Shown: positions 18,293 to 28,224, numbered from the stretch's first letter. The stretch: DNA of 64,000 nucleotides from Bifidobacterium rousetti (GCF_008698235.1 NZ_PEBH01000002.1:310001-374000), one strand, 5' to 3'. The notes: generated from the letters alone by a model not told the origin. Translations and numbers: made by a program.

Positions 18293-18490
18293 AAGAACGT
18301 ACGCTGGCTCGGGCTGAGTGTACGCTCCGGGTGACTAAAGGACGCTCATCCCCTGTTTTCGTACGGATGCCAGCGGTAGGCGTACGAAAACAGGGGATGA
18401 CCGCTTTCTAGCCACGAGGAACGTACGGATGGGGAAAGTCACCGTACGTTCCTCGTGGGAGGGAGGGATTTGACCACGGGGAACGTACTT
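18293..18490. repeat. cluster of CGTACG hairpins between convergent hup and pafA
   Basis: The 360-nt gap 18166-18525 holds, after the hup terminator, a 20-bp perfect inverted repeat (18346-18365 with 18381-18400, TCATCCCCTGTTTTCGTACG) and a 17-bp perfect one (18412-18428 with 18442-18458, CCACGAGGAACGTACGG). Single related half-sites occur near 18295 and 18472. All contain GTACG. The AACAGGGGATG segment recurs in the nested structure at 45349. Confidence 0.85.
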
Positions 18491-18525
18491 TCGGCTCACG
18501 GAGGCGGACGACCCGTATGCACGCG

Positions 18526-20076
18526 CTACAGCAGCGCCATCAGGGCGTCGTACTCCGGCGTCCTTTCGGCGCTGAACGGGTCGAGGAGGGTCGCCTCACG
18601 CCGCACCGGCGAGGAGACGACCAACGTGGTCCAGTCGCAGGAGAACTGGACGCCGGCCGCGAGCGCCCGGTGCACGAACGCGCCGCGCAGGGCCGCGCGT
18701 GTGTTCGCTGGCGGGGTGTGGCGGGGGTCGGAGTTGATCGGATCGGCGGGCACGGCGGAGTCGTTCGGATCGGCGGAGTCGACCGCGGCGAGGCCGTTGT
18801 ACGACAGTCCCGGGTCGATGGTCTCCTCCAGCTGGCCGTGCGCCACCAGCGAGCCGTACAGCCGGCCGTTGGCGATGTCATGGTAGTCGAGCTCCATGCG
18901 TTCGAGCTGTGCGAAACCGGTGTCCGGGCGACGCCGGCGCATCGCCTCGGCCAGACGGTGTTTCGCGGCCCAGTCGACGCGTGCGGCCAGCGCGGCGATG
19001 TCGCGGCGTTCCAGCGCGTCCAGCGCCCACCGCCAGCCGTCGAGGACCAGTTCGACCGGCGTCGACGGCAGGGAGGCGTTCATCTCGTCCCTGTGATCGC
19101 GCACGAACGCCTCGACGACCTCGAGGTAGCGGCGCTGCATCGCGAGGGCGCCGGCGGGGTCGGCATCGGTCGAAACTGCGCCGTCGAGCCAGCGGCTCAC
19201 CGCGCGGTTGGCGGCGGCCGGGTCGTCGAACGCGAGATCCTCGAACCCGCTTGGCACGACGCGTCGCACCGCGTCCTCGATCACGCACAGCACGAGGTGC
19301 GTGACGGCGAGCTTCATCCATGTGGCCCATCGCGAGCGGTTCGAGTCGCCGATGATCACATGCAGACGGCGGAACGACTCGGGGTCCGCGTGCGGTTCGT
19401 CGCGCGTGTTGACCATCGGGCGCGAACGCGTGGTGGCCGACGAGACGGCCTCGTCGAGGAAGTCGGCGCGCTGCGTGATCTGGAAGCCGGCCGCGCCAAA
19501 TGCATCAGCCGCATCAGCCGCATCGGCCGTGAACCGTCCGGCTCCGGTGTACAGCTGACGGGTGATGAGGAACGGCAGCAATTGCCGTTCGATCGTCTCC
19601 AACGGCACGATGCGGCGCACGAGGTAGTTCTCGTGGCAGCCGAACGCATGCCCCGCGGAGTCGACGTTGTTCTTGAACACATGGATCGCGGCGTGCTCGC
19701 CGTGGCTTGCGCGCAGCTTCTCCTGCGCCTGCGCGGCGAGGGAGGCCATGATCCGCTCCCCCGCCGTGTCCTGCGCGAGCGCGTCGAACGGGTCGCGCGC
19801 CTCGGCGGTCGCGTACTCGGGGTGCGATCCGACGTCCAGATAGAGACGTGAACCGTTGTCGAGGTACGTGTTCGTCGACCTCGCGCGGGAGACGACCGGC
19901 TGGAACATCGTCATCGCGACCTGCCCGGCATCGACCGGCCGGTCCGCGCCGGTGACGGCGACGCCGTATTCGGTCTCGACGCCGAAGATGCGCGCGAAGC
20001 CGTTGAGCTCGGAGGCCGAGGCGACGCCCGATGCGTGCGCCGCCCGCGTGCCGCTGTCACGCAGCTGCGGCATCAC
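18526..20076 (-). CDS. pafA: Pup--protein ligase PafA
   Basis: Attaches the C-terminal glutamate of Pup to lysines of target proteins, using ATP. The 516 aa protein belongs to the carboxylate-amine ligase family shared with Dop: [56 protein letters not shown] and [13 protein letters not shown] are all present. The loop that distinguishes Dop is absent. The GTG at 20076 overlaps the pup stop by 4 nt; an ATG at 20073 overlaps by one base. Either way the two genes are translationally coupled. Confidence 0.95.
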   Translation of the reverse strand: MMPQLRDSGTRAAHASGVASASELNGFARIFGVETEYGVAVTGADRPVDAGQVAMTMFQPVVSRARSTNTYLDNGSRLYLDVGSHPEYATAEARDPFDALAQDTAGERIMASLAAQAQEKLRASHGEHAAIHVFKNNVDSAGHAFGCHENYLVRRIVPLETIERQLLPFLITRQLYTGAGRFTADAADAADAFGAAGFQITQRADFLDEAVSSATTRSRPMVNTRDEPHADPESFRRLHVIIGDSNRSRWATWMKLAVTHLVLCVIEDAVRRVVPSGFEDLAFDDPAAANRAVSRWLDGAVSTDADPAGALAMQRRYLEVVEAFVRDHRDEMNASLPSTPVELVLDGWRWALDALERRDIAALAARVDWAAKHRLAEAMRRRRPDTGFAQLERMELDYHDIANGRLYGSLVAHGQLEETIDPGLSYNGLAAVDSADPNDSAVPADPINSDPRHTPPANTRAALRGAFVHRALAAGVQFSCDWTTLVVSSPVRREATLLDPFSAERTPEYDALMALL

Positions 20077-20276
20077 TCGCCGCCCTTTTGCACGAAGCTG
20101 TTGACATACTCCTCGGCGTTGGTCTCGAGCGTGCTCTCGATGTCGTCGAGCACCGCGTCGAGCGCATCCACGTCGGTGTCGATCTCGGCGTTGGTTCCGG
20201 TCTGCGCGGCTGCGAGGGGCGCGTCCTGCTCGTTCCCGTTCTGCTGCGGCTGGCTCTGCTCGAATTGCTGAGGCAT
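20073..20276 (-). CDS. pup: prokaryotic ubiquitin-like protein Pup
   Basis: A 67 aa disordered modifier. It is Gln/Asn-rich at the start ([15 protein letters not shown]), has the acidic coiled-coil region [20 protein letters not shown] that Mpa/Arc recognises, and ends [13 protein letters not shown]. The terminal residue is Glu rather than Gln, so Pup is ready for ligation without deamidation by Dop. It overlaps pafA and follows the inositol-monophosphatase-like gene by 28 nt. Confidence 0.95.
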   Translation of the reverse strand: MPQQFEQSQPQQNGNEQDAPLAAAQTGTNAEIDTDVDALDAVLDDIESTLETNAEEYVNSFVQKGGE

Positions 20277-20304
20277 GGTTCCTCCCTTCCCTTCTCGGCT
20301 TGCC

Positions 20305-21153
20305 TCACTCCTGCACGAGGTAGGGCTTGAGTTCGCGGTCGATCATGCCGTTGGTGCACAGCACGTCGTTGGCGCGACGCCAATGGATGCCGTTGCCGTT
20401 CCAGCGGTGCAGCGTGCCCTGCGCCTCCCAGACGACCACCGCGCCCGCGGAGATCGCCGGGATGTCCCATTCGTGCAGCATCGGCTCGAAGTAGGCGTCG
20501 TACGTGCCGTCCGCCACCTTGCACAGATCGAGCGATGCTGGGCCGACGCGCTTAATGTCGGCAGGTCGGGCCTCCGCGAGACCCGCCACGGTCTTCAGGG
20601 CGCGGGCCGACTCGCTCGGCACGTAGGACATGCCGTAGCTGACGACCGCGCCGTCGAGCGTCGAGGTCATCGACGGGACGACCTTCTCGCGCTTCTCGCC
20701 GACCGGCGTGTTGCGGATGCGCACCGCGCCGGCGCCACGCGCGGCCAGATACGTCTCGCCCAGGGCGGGGGCGTGCACGATGCCGAGGATCGGCTGGGCG
20801 GATCCCTCCTCGTTGAACTCGAACAGGGAGATGGTGACCGTCCATTCGCTCATGTTGCGGATGTAGTTGATCGCGCCGTCGATCTTGCCGACGCACCAGT
20901 AGCGCTGGCCGGGGCGGGACTTCGCGGGGCGGGTCTGCCAGAATCCGTCAAAGTGCTGCATGTCGGCGAGACGGCCGGAGATGTACCGCAGCAGTCGGCC
21001 GTCGACGTCCACGTTGAACTGCTCGGTGGGGTTCTCACGGGAGATCAGCATGTTGTGCGGGGCCATCTGGTCCTGCAGCGCGTGCTTGCCTGCCGCCTGT
21101 GCGATGTCGGCGACCTTCATCGCGAGGTCGCGGAGATTCTCTTGTTGTGCCAT
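20305..21153 (-). CDS. inositol-monophosphatase-like protein with altered metal site
   Basis: A 282 aa protein with the IMPase/CysQ fold: [18 protein letters not shown] corresponds to the usual DPIDGTxNF region, and [20 protein letters not shown] to the C-terminal WDxxAG metal site. The first Asp of the DPIDGT motif is Gly, and no GEE motif is visible where it is expected ([14 protein letters not shown]). Two metal ligands are therefore probably lost or replaced. It sits between dop and pup, 26 nt after dop and 28 nt before pup, apparently in the pupylation operon. A link to pupylation is inference. Confidence 0.8.
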   Translation of the reverse strand: MAQQENLRDLAMKVADIAQAAGKHALQDQMAPHNMLISRENPTEQFNVDVDGRLLRYISGRLADMQHFDGFWQTRPAKSRPGQRYWCVGKIDGAINYIRNMSEWTVTISLFEFNEEGSAQPILGIVHAPALGETYLAARGAGAVRIRNTPVGEKREKVVPSMTSTLDGAVVSYGMSYVPSESARALKTVAGLAEARPADIKRVGPASLDLCKVADGTYDAYFEPMLHEWDIPAISAGAVVVWEAQGTLHRWNGNGIHWRRANDVLCTNGMIDRELKPYLVQE

Positions 21154-21179
21154 GACTCACAATCTTACCTGCCGCCGGC

Positions 21180-22889
21180 TCATCTGCCGCGAGCCGCGAG
21201 CTCGCCGATCGCCTCGGCAGCGTTCGCGGCGCGCGCGACGACGGCTTCGACGTTCTCCTTGCGGAAGGCCAGCGGATCGGACATGTCAAGGCTCACAAGG
21301 TCGCCGGGACGCACGCTCGTCGCCTCGGCGGCGGACGCGTTGCCGTACGTGTCGGACAGGGCGTCCTCCCCCGCCGCACGCGGCATGCGGACGGTCAGAT
21401 GCGACCAGCTGGCGGCGACGACGTCGGACGGGAACGAGCGCACGATCGCGGCGCGCAGCCAGGCGCGGGTGTCGGCCGGCGGCTCGGCGGCGGCGCGCGT
21501 GAGACGGTCGTCGTCGACGAGGCGTTCGACGCGCCCCGCCTTCTCGAGTTTGGCGAACACCGATTGGGCCGGTTCGAGCGCCGCCCATGACAGGTCGATC
21601 GCGGCGAGACGCGGATCGCCCCACCCGTCGCCACTGCCGGCGGCGAGCTTGCGGCGCAGCTTCTCCAGCAGCTGCCATTTGAGCAGCCATTCGATGCGGG
21701 ACGCCTCGGCCTTCATCGTCAGTCGCGTATCGTCGTCGGCGTGCCTGATCGCGGCGACGTCGGCGAGCGCCTGCCCCCACATGGCCATCACGTTGCGGGT
21801 CTCGCGATCCTCCCACGCCGGCTCGCCCTTCGTGTCGGTGCCGAGGACCGCGGCGGCTACCTCGTAGACGGCGCGGCGCAGTTCGATCTGCATGAGCCAC
21901 GCGGTGGTCTCGCCGCCGGTCTCACCGCCGGTCTCGAGCTTCAGCGGCGCGGCAAGCGTCAGATCGTGCGAGACGGCGTGCATCGCGTCGACCGGGTCGG
22001 CGAGCTGGAGGCGGCCGAGCAGGGCGTCGAGGTCGTATCCGGCGTCCCGCGCGTGTTCGAGCGTCCACAGCAGCATCGAGGTGATGCCGAGCTTCAGCAC
22101 CTGCGGCACGTCCATGCGGTTGGCGTCGCCGACGATGACGTGCAGGCGGCGCTTGTCCGAGGTGGAGTGGGATTCGTCGCGCGTGTTGATGATCGGACGG
22201 TCGAACGTGGTCTGCAGGCCGATCTTCGCGTGGATGTAGTCGGCGCGCTGGCTCAGCTGGAATCCGGCGGCCTCGCTGCGTTCGCCGATTCCGACGCGCC
22301 CCGATCCGGCCCAGATCTGGCGGGAGACGAAGTGCGCGGTCATCAGGGCGGCCACGTCCGTGAACGGCACGGCGCGATCCATCATGTAGTTCTCGTGCGT
22401 GCCCCAGCTGGCGCCCTTGCCGTCGACGTTGTTGCGGTGCAGGACGATCGGCCGGCCGGTCTCGCCGGTCTCGGGGTCGGGGCGTGCGCTTGCGGCCCGG
22501 GAGGCGGCGCGGGCGGCGGCGAGCATGATGCGGTCGCCGGCGTGGTCGTAGGTGAGCGCCTCGAACGGATCGGTCGTCTCGGGCGCCGAATATTCGGGAT
22601 GCGCGTGATCGACGTACACGCGCCCGCCGTTGGGCGCGATCACGTTGGTGATGTTGAGCTGCGGGGAGTCGGTGAGCATCTCGGGGCGGGCCGCGGCACG
22701 ATCGAGCCGCGTGCCGCGTGCGTCGTTGACCGGGTCCTCCTGCCGGTAGTCCCATCTGATGTGTCGCGTGGCGTCATCGGCCGCAGCCCCCACCACATCG
22801 AAGCTCAACCGGACCGGCTGGTAGTGCGCCACCCCCGGCTGAGAGACCGCATACTCGGTCTCCGTTCCCATCACTCGTCGAACGCTCAT
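21180..22889 (-). CDS. dop: Dop, depupylase/deamidase of Pup
   Basis: Paralogue of PafA that removes Pup from proteins and, where Pup ends in Gln, deamidates it. The 569 aa protein starts MSVRRVMGTETEYAV and has VDHAHPEYSAPETTDPF, NNVDGKGASWGTHENYMMD, GFQLSQRADYIHAKIG and RRLHVIVGDANR. The early insert (AAADDATRHIRWDYRQEDP to RPEML) is the Dop-specific loop. Because Pup here ends in Glu, only depupylation should be required. Confidence 0.95.
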   Translation of the reverse strand: MSVRRVMGTETEYAVSQPGVAHYQPVRLSFDVVGAAADDATRHIRWDYRQEDPVNDARGTRLDRAAARPEMLTDSPQLNITNVIAPNGGRVYVDHAHPEYSAPETTDPFEALTYDHAGDRIMLAAARAASRAASARPDPETGETGRPIVLHRNNVDGKGASWGTHENYMMDRAVPFTDVAALMTAHFVSRQIWAGSGRVGIGERSEAAGFQLSQRADYIHAKIGLQTTFDRPIINTRDESHSTSDKRRLHVIVGDANRMDVPQVLKLGITSMLLWTLEHARDAGYDLDALLGRLQLADPVDAMHAVSHDLTLAAPLKLETGGETGGETTAWLMQIELRRAVYEVAAAVLGTDTKGEPAWEDRETRNVMAMWGQALADVAAIRHADDDTRLTMKAEASRIEWLLKWQLLEKLRRKLAAGSGDGWGDPRLAAIDLSWAALEPAQSVFAKLEKAGRVERLVDDDRLTRAAAEPPADTRAWLRAAIVRSFPSDVVAASWSHLTVRMPRAAGEDALSDTYGNASAAEATSVRPGDLVSLDMSDPLAFRKENVEAVVARAANAAEAIGELAARGR

Positions 22890-22950
22890 GGTTGTCCATG
22901 ATAGACGGGTGATGCGGCGGCGTGACGCGTCCCATCCATCCGGGCGCCGA

Positions 22951-23075
22951 CGAGAAAAGCCGTCGCTGAGGACGACTCAGCGACGGCTTTTCTCGGGAAT
23001 GCGGCTGGTTTCGAGAGAACCCGACGCTGAGCGAACATCAGCGTCAGGTTCTCTCGCCAGCGTCAGCTTCTCTCG
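22951..23075. repeat. hairpin cluster between arc and dop
   Basis: A 20-bp perfect inverted repeat (22951-22970 with 22976-22995, CGAGAAAAGCCGTCGCTGAG) is followed by a 19-bp one with one mismatch (23012-23030 with 23038-23056, CGAGAGAACCCGACGCTGA). A third single copy of the arm (23059-23075) runs into the last codons of arc. The shared parts are CGAGARAA and CGCTGA. It lies within a minus-strand operon, so it may tune arc-dop read-through. Confidence 0.85.
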
Positions 23076-24652
23076 GGGATCACGACGGGGCGGATGGCGA
23101 CGACTCGGCCGGCGTCGAAGCCGTTGACGCGGGACCATTGGACCGGGTCGGCGTCGAGGAGCGAGTCGCGGGTCTCCGCGTACTCGTCCTCGACGGCCTT
23201 CGCGAGCAGGTCCACGCCGATCGCCACGTCACGGCCCGACGTGATCGACGCCTTGACCGCGTAGGTCTTGGCGCGGTCGACGACGTTCTTCAGGGACGCG
23301 CCGGAGACCACGTCGGCGAGGAACAGCGCGTTCCACACGCCGTGCTCGTCGCGTACGTCGGCCAGATGGCGGCGTTCGGAGCGCGTGTAGATGTCGCGCA
23401 CGAGCACGCGGGTCAGCGCCTCCGCGTCCACGCCCGCCTCCAGCGGCAGGTCGTCGGTCAGATAGTGGCGCACGATCGAGGCCGCGGCCTCGCCGTCCGG
23501 CCGGTCGATGCGGATCTTCACGTCGAGGCGTCCCGGGCGCAGCACGGCCGGGTCGATCATGTCCACGCGGTTCGACGCGCCGATCACCATCACGTTGCCG
23601 ATCGATTCGACGCCGTCCAGTTCGGCGAGGAACTGCGGAACGATCGTCGTCTCCACGTCGCTCGAGACGCCGGAGCCGCGCGTGCGCAGCAGCGAGTCCA
23701 TCTCGTCGATGAACACGATGACCGGACGGCCGTCGGCGGCACGCTCGCGGGCGCGCTGGAAGATGAGACGGATGAGACGCTCCGACTCGCCGACGAACTT
23801 GTTGAGCAGCTCGGGGCCCTTGACCGACAGGAACACGCCCTTGCCGCCCATGTGCGACCCTTCGGCGAGCGCATGCGCGACCGCCTTGGCGATGAGTGTC
23901 TTGCCGTTGCCGGGAGGGCCGTACAGGAGCACGCCCTTGGGCGGGTTGAGGTCGTAGCGGCGGAACAGCTCGCGGTGCAGGAACGGCAGCTGGACCGCGT
24001 CCCTGATGCGTTCGATCTGCGCGTCGAGGCCGCCGATGTCGGCGAAGGTGACGTCCGGGGTCTCCTCGAGCACGAGGTCGGCGTCGTCCTCGTGCGGCAG
24101 CGCCTCCAAGGCGAGGCGCCCGGACGGGTCGACGATCACGCGGTCGCCCTTGTCGAAGGAAGTGCCGGCGAGCGCGGAGGCGCGGCGGATGACGGTGGGG
24201 TTGCCGCCGCCGTCCGTAACGACGAGACGGCCGTCGACGAGCGCTTGGGAGATGCTGCGGATGGAGCCGACAGCGTCGATGTCGCGCTGTTCGACGAGGA
24301 CCATCTTCTCGTTGAGGATCACGGTGCGTCCGGCGGCCAGACGCGAGGCGTTGAGGCTCGCGGCGACGGGCACGATGAGGCGGCGCGTGCCGCAGATCAC
24401 CTCGGCGGAGGCGTGCCGGACGCCGAGGTCGTCGGTGTGCATGGAGTCGACCCGGACCATCGTGGCGAAGCTCAGCGGCGGCTGGGCGAGCTGCGCCAGC
24501 TGCGACTTGGCCTTCGTCAGCTCCTTGCCGGCGCGGGTGAGCGCCTCGGCCAGCGCGTGGTTCTTGGCCATGAGCCGGTCGTTGAGCGAGGCCAGCTCGC
24601 GGGCCGTCTGCTCGCGCGCCTGCCGGTCCAGGGTCTCCTGATCGTCCGTCAT
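23063..24652 (-). CDS. arc: AAA ATPase Arc/Mpa (Pup-dependent unfoldase)
   Basis: Hexameric ATPase that binds pupylated proteins through an N-terminal coiled coil and unfolds them. The 529 aa protein has the coiled coil (about residues 1-65), two OB-type beta domains, Walker A GPPGNGKTL, Walker B VIVFIDEMDS and the AAA arginine-finger region ending RPGRLDVKIRIDRP. It ends VVIPERS, without the Gln-Tyr-Leu tail with which mycobacterial Mpa docks on the 20S proteasome. The ATG at 24652 follows AAGGAG; longer in-frame starts lack a site. First gene of the pupylation cluster. Confidence 0.93.
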   Translation of the reverse strand: MTDDQETLDRQAREQTARELASLNDRLMAKNHALAEALTRAGKELTKAKSQLAQLAQPPLSFATMVRVDSMHTDDLGVRHASAEVICGTRRLIVPVAASLNASRLAAGRTVILNEKMVLVEQRDIDAVGSIRSISQALVDGRLVVTDGGGNPTVIRRASALAGTSFDKGDRVIVDPSGRLALEALPHEDDADLVLEETPDVTFADIGGLDAQIERIRDAVQLPFLHRELFRRYDLNPPKGVLLYGPPGNGKTLIAKAVAHALAEGSHMGGKGVFLSVKGPELLNKFVGESERLIRLIFQRARERAADGRPVIVFIDEMDSLLRTRGSGVSSDVETTIVPQFLAELDGVESIGNVMVIGASNRVDMIDPAVLRPGRLDVKIRIDRPDGEAAASIVRHYLTDDLPLEAGVDAEALTRVLVRDIYTRSERRHLADVRDEHGVWNALFLADVVSGASLKNVVDRAKTYAVKASITSGRDVAIGVDLLAKAVEDEYAETRDSLLDADPVQWSRVNGFDAGRVVAIRPVVIPERS

Positions 24653-24728
24653 GCTTGTCGAAGGCTCCTTGTCATTCGTCGTGTCGTCCATCGTGTCGTT
24701 CGTGGTCTGTCGATCGAATGTCGATCGC

Positions 24729-25520
24729 CTACCGCTTCCTGTCACGCACCACTGTACGGATCTTACGCACGGCGAACACGACGATGACCACGATGAAGGC
24801 GACGATGACCACGTCCTCGAACACGTTGAGCCATCCCTGGATCGAACACCAGCCTTCGCCGAGGAAGTATCCGGCGGACACGAGGATCGTGTTCCACACG
24901 GCCGAGCCGAGGAGGGTCCAGCCGCTGAACCGCGCGAAACTCATCCGGTTGAAGCCGGCCGGGATGGAGATGAGCGAGCGGACGACCGGGATCACACGGC
25001 CGATGAGCACCGACCAGGTGCCGTATCTCGTGAACCAGTCGTTGGCCTTGTTGACGTCCTTGCGGCTGACGCCGGGGATCACGTCGACGGCCTTGTGGAT
25101 GCGATGCAGCCCCACCCAGCGGGAGATGCCGTAGAGCGCCCATGCGCCGAGCAGGGATCCGACGGTGGCCCACACGATCGCCTCGAGAAGGCCGAACGAG
25201 CCGCGTGATGCGGTGAATCCGGCCAGCGGGAGGATCACCTCGGAGGGGATCGGCGGGAAGATCGATTCAAGGGCGATGGCGAGGGCGACGCCGAGGCCTC
25301 CGACCGTCTCCATCAGGGAGACGAGCCAGTCGGTGATCGACCCGATGAGCCCGCCGTCGCCGGTCGGGCAGACCGCGTTCGCGGTGTTCGCCGCGTCGGC
25401 GAGGGTCATGTCGGCGAGGGCCGTGAAGGTGGCTGCGGGGGTGGTCGCGGAGGTCGGTTGGATCGCTGCGGTCGCCTGAGTCGCGACGTCGTGGAAGGCG
25501 TCAAAAATCATAAGGCGCAT
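24729..25520 (-). CDS. DedA-family membrane protein
   Basis: Integral membrane protein of about 263 aa in the DedA/SNARE-associated family; members have been linked to undecaprenyl phosphate or phospholipid recycling. Diagnostic stretches are ESIFPPIPSEVILPLAGF, the region LLGAWALYGISRWVG, and FTRYGTWSVLIGRVIPVVRSLISIPAG with the conserved Arg pair. Four or five hydrophobic segments are visible. The ATG at 25520 is only 29 nt from the divergent serB start, leaving little room for two promoters. Confidence 0.88.
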   Translation of the reverse strand: MRLMIFDAFHDVATQATAAIQPTSATTPAATFTALADMTLADAANTANAVCPTGDGGLIGSITDWLVSLMETVGGLGVALAIALESIFPPIPSEVILPLAGFTASRGSFGLLEAIVWATVGSLLGAWALYGISRWVGLHRIHKAVDVIPGVSRKDVNKANDWFTRYGTWSVLIGRVIPVVRSLISIPAGFNRMSFARFSGWTLLGSAVWNTILVSAGYFLGEGWCSIQGWLNVFEDVVIVAFIVVIVVFAVRKIRTVVRDRKR

Positions 25521-25549
25521 TGTCCCAAGGTTTTCCCACAATCGAAGCC

Positions 25550-26278
25550 ATGATCGAAGAACATGCGCAATCCCTTGACGAGTACGGCACCGCGGACGCC
25601 GGCGCCAACGGCGCCGAAACCGGTTTCCCGGAGCCTCCGACCCTCGCGGAACCCGGCCTGCTGGTGATGGACGTCGACTCCACGCTGATCGACGAGGAGG
25701 TCATCGACCAGCTCGGCGAGGCGGCCGGCGTGGGCGAGGAGATCGCGTCGGTGACCGAGCGGGCGATGCGCGGCGAACTCGAGTTCTGCGACGCGCTGCG
25801 CGCCCGTGTGGCGTTGCTCGAGGGGCTGCCGGTCTCCGTGTTCGACACGGTGCACGACGGGCTGCATTTCACGAACGGCGCGTTGGAGCTCATCGACACG
25901 CTGCACGCGCACGGCTGGAAGGTGGGCGTCGTCTCCGGAGGCTTCCACGAGGTGGTCGACAGGCTTGCCGCCGAGGCGCATATCGACCATTGGCTGGCGA
26001 ACCGTCTTGAAGTGAAGGACGGCAAGCTCACCGGCAGGGTGCTCGGCGAGATCGTGTGCAAGACGACGAAGCTGCATGCGCTGCGCGAGTGGGCGAAGCG
26101 CGACGGCATCGACATGGCGCAGACCGTGGCGGTCGGCGACGGCGCGAACGACATCCCGATGATCCAGGCCGCGGGCCTCGGCATCGCGTTCTGCGCGAAG
26201 CCGAAGACCCAGCTCGCCGCCCCGGAGGCGCTCAACGAGCGCGACCTGACGAAGGTGCTCGGGTTTTTGCGCGGCTGA
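25550..26278 (+). CDS. serB: phosphoserine phosphatase SerB
   Basis: HAD-superfamily phosphatase completing serine synthesis. About 242 aa, with the nucleophile motif LVMDVDSTLIDEEVIDQLGE, motif II WKVGVVSGGFHEVVDRLA and the motif III/IV region AVGDGANDIPMIQAAGLGIAF. There is no N-terminal ACT domain, so it is a short-form SerB. The start is uncertain: the ATG at 25550 has no clear Shine-Dalgarno, and the TTG at 25520 is in frame. Confidence 0.92.
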   Translation: MIEEHAQSLDEYGTADAGANGAETGFPEPPTLAEPGLLVMDVDSTLIDEEVIDQLGEAAGVGEEIASVTERAMRGELEFCDALRARVALLEGLPVSVFDTVHDGLHFTNGALELIDTLHAHGWKVGVVSGGFHEVVDRLAAEAHIDHWLANRLEVKDGKLTGRVLGEIVCKTTKLHALREWAKRDGIDMAQTVAVGDGANDIPMIQAAGLGIAFCAKPKTQLAAPEALNERDLTKVLGFLRG

Positions 26279-26287
26279 TTCCGCAAT

Positions 26288-26433
26288 CTCTCCCCCAGTC
26301 GGCTTCGCCGCCAGCCTGCCCTGCAATTATGGACGCGCTGCGCGCGCAATTGGTTGGCTCGACTGTCGGCTCGCACGTTGCCTACAAACAGCTCTGCTGT
26401 TTGCTTCACGGCAACGTCCCGTCAGAGGGGGCC
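26288..26433. repeat. dispersed modular repeat, long form, copy 3
   Basis: Between convergent serB and fmt. It shares GCAATTATGGACGCGCTGCG, GGCTCGCACGTTGCCTAC and CAGCTCTGCTGTTTGCTTCA with copies 1 and 2 and ends GTCAGAGGGGGCC. As in copy 2, the right arm of the inner stem reads GCTTCACGGCAAC instead of the perfectly paired GTAGGCAAC of copy 1. Confidence 0.8.
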
Positions 26434-26444
26434 AGAATAGGGAA

Positions 26445-27437
26445 TTAGGCGAGATTGGCTTCGGGGGTGAGTCGGGCGCCTCGGGCCCAGTCGGCGGCGC
26501 GCATGGCCTTCTTGCCCTGCGCCTTGACCTCGAGGAGTTCCAGCGGCGTGGTGCCGGTGCCGACCCACACGTTCTTCTTGCCGGCCCTGAGCTCGCCGGA
26601 GGCAAGCGTCTGCGGCGCGTTCGGATTGGCCAGATCGGCCGGACGGGCCGCGAGGACGTGGAGGGTCAACGGCTTGGCGGGGGCGGACGGCTCCTCATCG
26701 CCGGTCGATATTCCCTCCGGATGCAGCTCGCACCACGCGCCGGGGGCGGGCGTGCAGGCGCGGATCTGCCGGTCGATCGCCTCGACGGGCAGCGTGAGGT
26801 CGATGCGCGCATCGTCGACGGTGATCTTGTGCGCGTATTCGAACTCGCCCTCCGGCTGCGGGGTGAACACGGCGGTCCCCTCCCCCACGCTGGCGAGCGC
26901 GTCGACGTACATCGGCGCGCCTTCGCGCGCGAGCCGGTCGAGCAGTTCGCCGGAGGTCTCCCGTCCGGTCAGTTCGACGCTCATCGTCGCGATGACCGGG
27001 CCGTCGTCCAATCCCTCGCCGACCTTGAACACGTCGGCGCCGGTGATCCGGTCCCCGGCCCAGATGGAGCGCTGCACGGGGGCGGCGCCGCGCCATGCGG
27101 GCAGGTTGGAGAAGTGCAGGTTGTACCAACCGAGCGGCACCGCGTCGAGCACGACCTTGGGCAGGATGTTGCCGTAGGCGATGACGGCGGCGATGTCGAC
27201 GTCGAGTCCGGCGAGCGTGTCGAGGAAGCCGGGATCGCGCGGTTTCGCGTCGATAACGGGGATGCCGAGTTCGATCGCGGCGGCCTTGACCGGACTCGGG
27301 GTGAGCCTGCGGCCGCGGCCGGTGGGCGCGTCGGGGCGGGTCAGGACCGCCTTCACGTCGAATCGGGGATCGGCGGCGAACGCCTTCAGGGACGGCACGG
27401 CCACATCGGGGGTGCCGGCGAACAGCAGTTTGAGCAT
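26445..27437 (-). CDS. fmt: methionyl-tRNA formyltransferase
   Basis: Formylates initiator Met-tRNA using 10-formyltetrahydrofolate. The 330 aa protein begins [20 protein letters not shown]. It has the loop [20 protein letters not shown] that contacts the acceptor stem, the catalytic Asn/His region [20 protein letters not shown] and a C-terminal OB-like domain. AAAGGAA precedes the ATG. A 9-bp tandem repeat lies just upstream. Confidence 0.95.
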   Translation of the reverse strand: MLKLLFAGTPDVAVPSLKAFAADPRFDVKAVLTRPDAPTGRGRRLTPSPVKAAAIELGIPVIDAKPRDPGFLDTLAGLDVDIAAVIAYGNILPKVVLDAVPLGWYNLHFSNLPAWRGAAPVQRSIWAGDRITGADVFKVGEGLDDGPVIATMSVELTGRETSGELLDRLAREGAPMYVDALASVGEGTAVFTPQPEGEFEYAHKITVDDARIDLTLPVEAIDRQIRACTPAPGAWCELHPEGISTGDEEPSAPAKPLTLHVLAARPADLANPNAPQTLASGELRAGKKNVWVGTGTTPLELLEVKAQGKKAMRAADWARGARLTPEANLA

Positions 27438-27460
27438 ATGGATGGTGATTCCTTTTGTCC

Positions 27461-27502
27461 TTACTTCATGGGCTTCATGGGCTTCATGGGCTACTTCATG
27501 GG
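27461..27502 (-). repeat. CTTCATGGG tandem repeat with a minute upstream reading frame
   Basis: Three head-to-tail copies of the 9-mer at 27464-27490 and a fourth at 27494-27502, just upstream of fmt. On the minus strand the repeat reads ATGAAGCCC and encodes an in-frame MKPMKPMK followed by TAA (27487 down to 27461), ending 23 nt before the fmt ATG. Whether it is translated is unknown. Confidence 0.6.
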
Positions 27503-27510
27503 CTTCGTGA

Positions 27511-28224
27511 TCACTTGACGGTCTTGACGTCGGGGATGTCGATGCCGGCGTCGATGAGCAGCTCGCGCAGCTTGACCGGGTCGCGGAAGCGCACGCCGCG
27601 GATGCCGGCCGCGTTCGCGCCGACGATGTTCATCGCCTTGTCGTCGATGAACACGGCGCCGTCGGCCGGGATGCCGAACTCGCTGAGCGCGCGCTCGTAG
27701 ATGTCCTTGTGCGGCTTGCGCAGCTTCACGTAGCCGGAGACGACCTTGCCGTCGAGCTTGGAGAGGATCGGCGTGGCCTTCTCGGCGATCGGGAACAGCT
27801 CCTTCTCCCAGTTGGACAGGCCCCACACGCCGATGCCGGCGGCCTTGAGGTCGTTGATGAGCACGCGCGCGCCGGGCACGACGCCGACGAGCGAATCCTC
27901 GAAGTTGTCGAGATAGTACCGGAGCATGTCGGCCCACTGGTCGCCGCTGTGCTCGCGCATCCACGCGACGCCCTCCTCGGGGGTGGCGCCGCCGTCCATC
28001 AGGTCGTTGGCGTCGTAGAAACGGGAGACGTCGTTGTCGAGGAACCGGTCGATGGTCTCCTTGTCGTAGCGCGGGATGAGCACCGCCGACGGATCCCAGT
28101 AGATGAGCACGTTGCCGAAGTCGAAGATGACGTCGGTGATCGGCTTGCCGGCGTTCGCCGCCGCTTCGCCGTCCGCCACCAGCACGTCGTAGTCCATGTC
28201 CGGTTCCCCTGGCCAACCCTTCAT
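27511..28224 (-). CDS. HAD-family hydrolase
   Basis: Small-molecule phosphatase-like protein of about 237 aa. HAD motif I is [13 protein letters not shown] (nucleophile Asp), motif II is [14 protein letters not shown], and the later motifs are [14 protein letters not shown] and [19 protein letters not shown]. The arrangement fits the YihX-like/epoxide-hydrolase N-terminal subgroup, for which sugar phosphates such as glucose 1-phosphate are known substrates. GGAGG lies before the ATG at 28224. Confidence 0.85.
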   Translation of the reverse strand: MKGWPGEPDMDYDVLVADGEAAANAGKPITDVIFDFGNVLIYWDPSAVLIPRYDKETIDRFLDNDVSRFYDANDLMDGGATPEEGVAWMREHSGDQWADMLRYYLDNFEDSLVGVVPGARVLINDLKAAGIGVWGLSNWEKELFPIAEKATPILSKLDGKVVSGYVKLRKPHKDIYERALSEFGIPADGAVFIDDKAMNIVGANAAGIRGVRFRDPVKLRELLIDAGIDIPDVKTVK

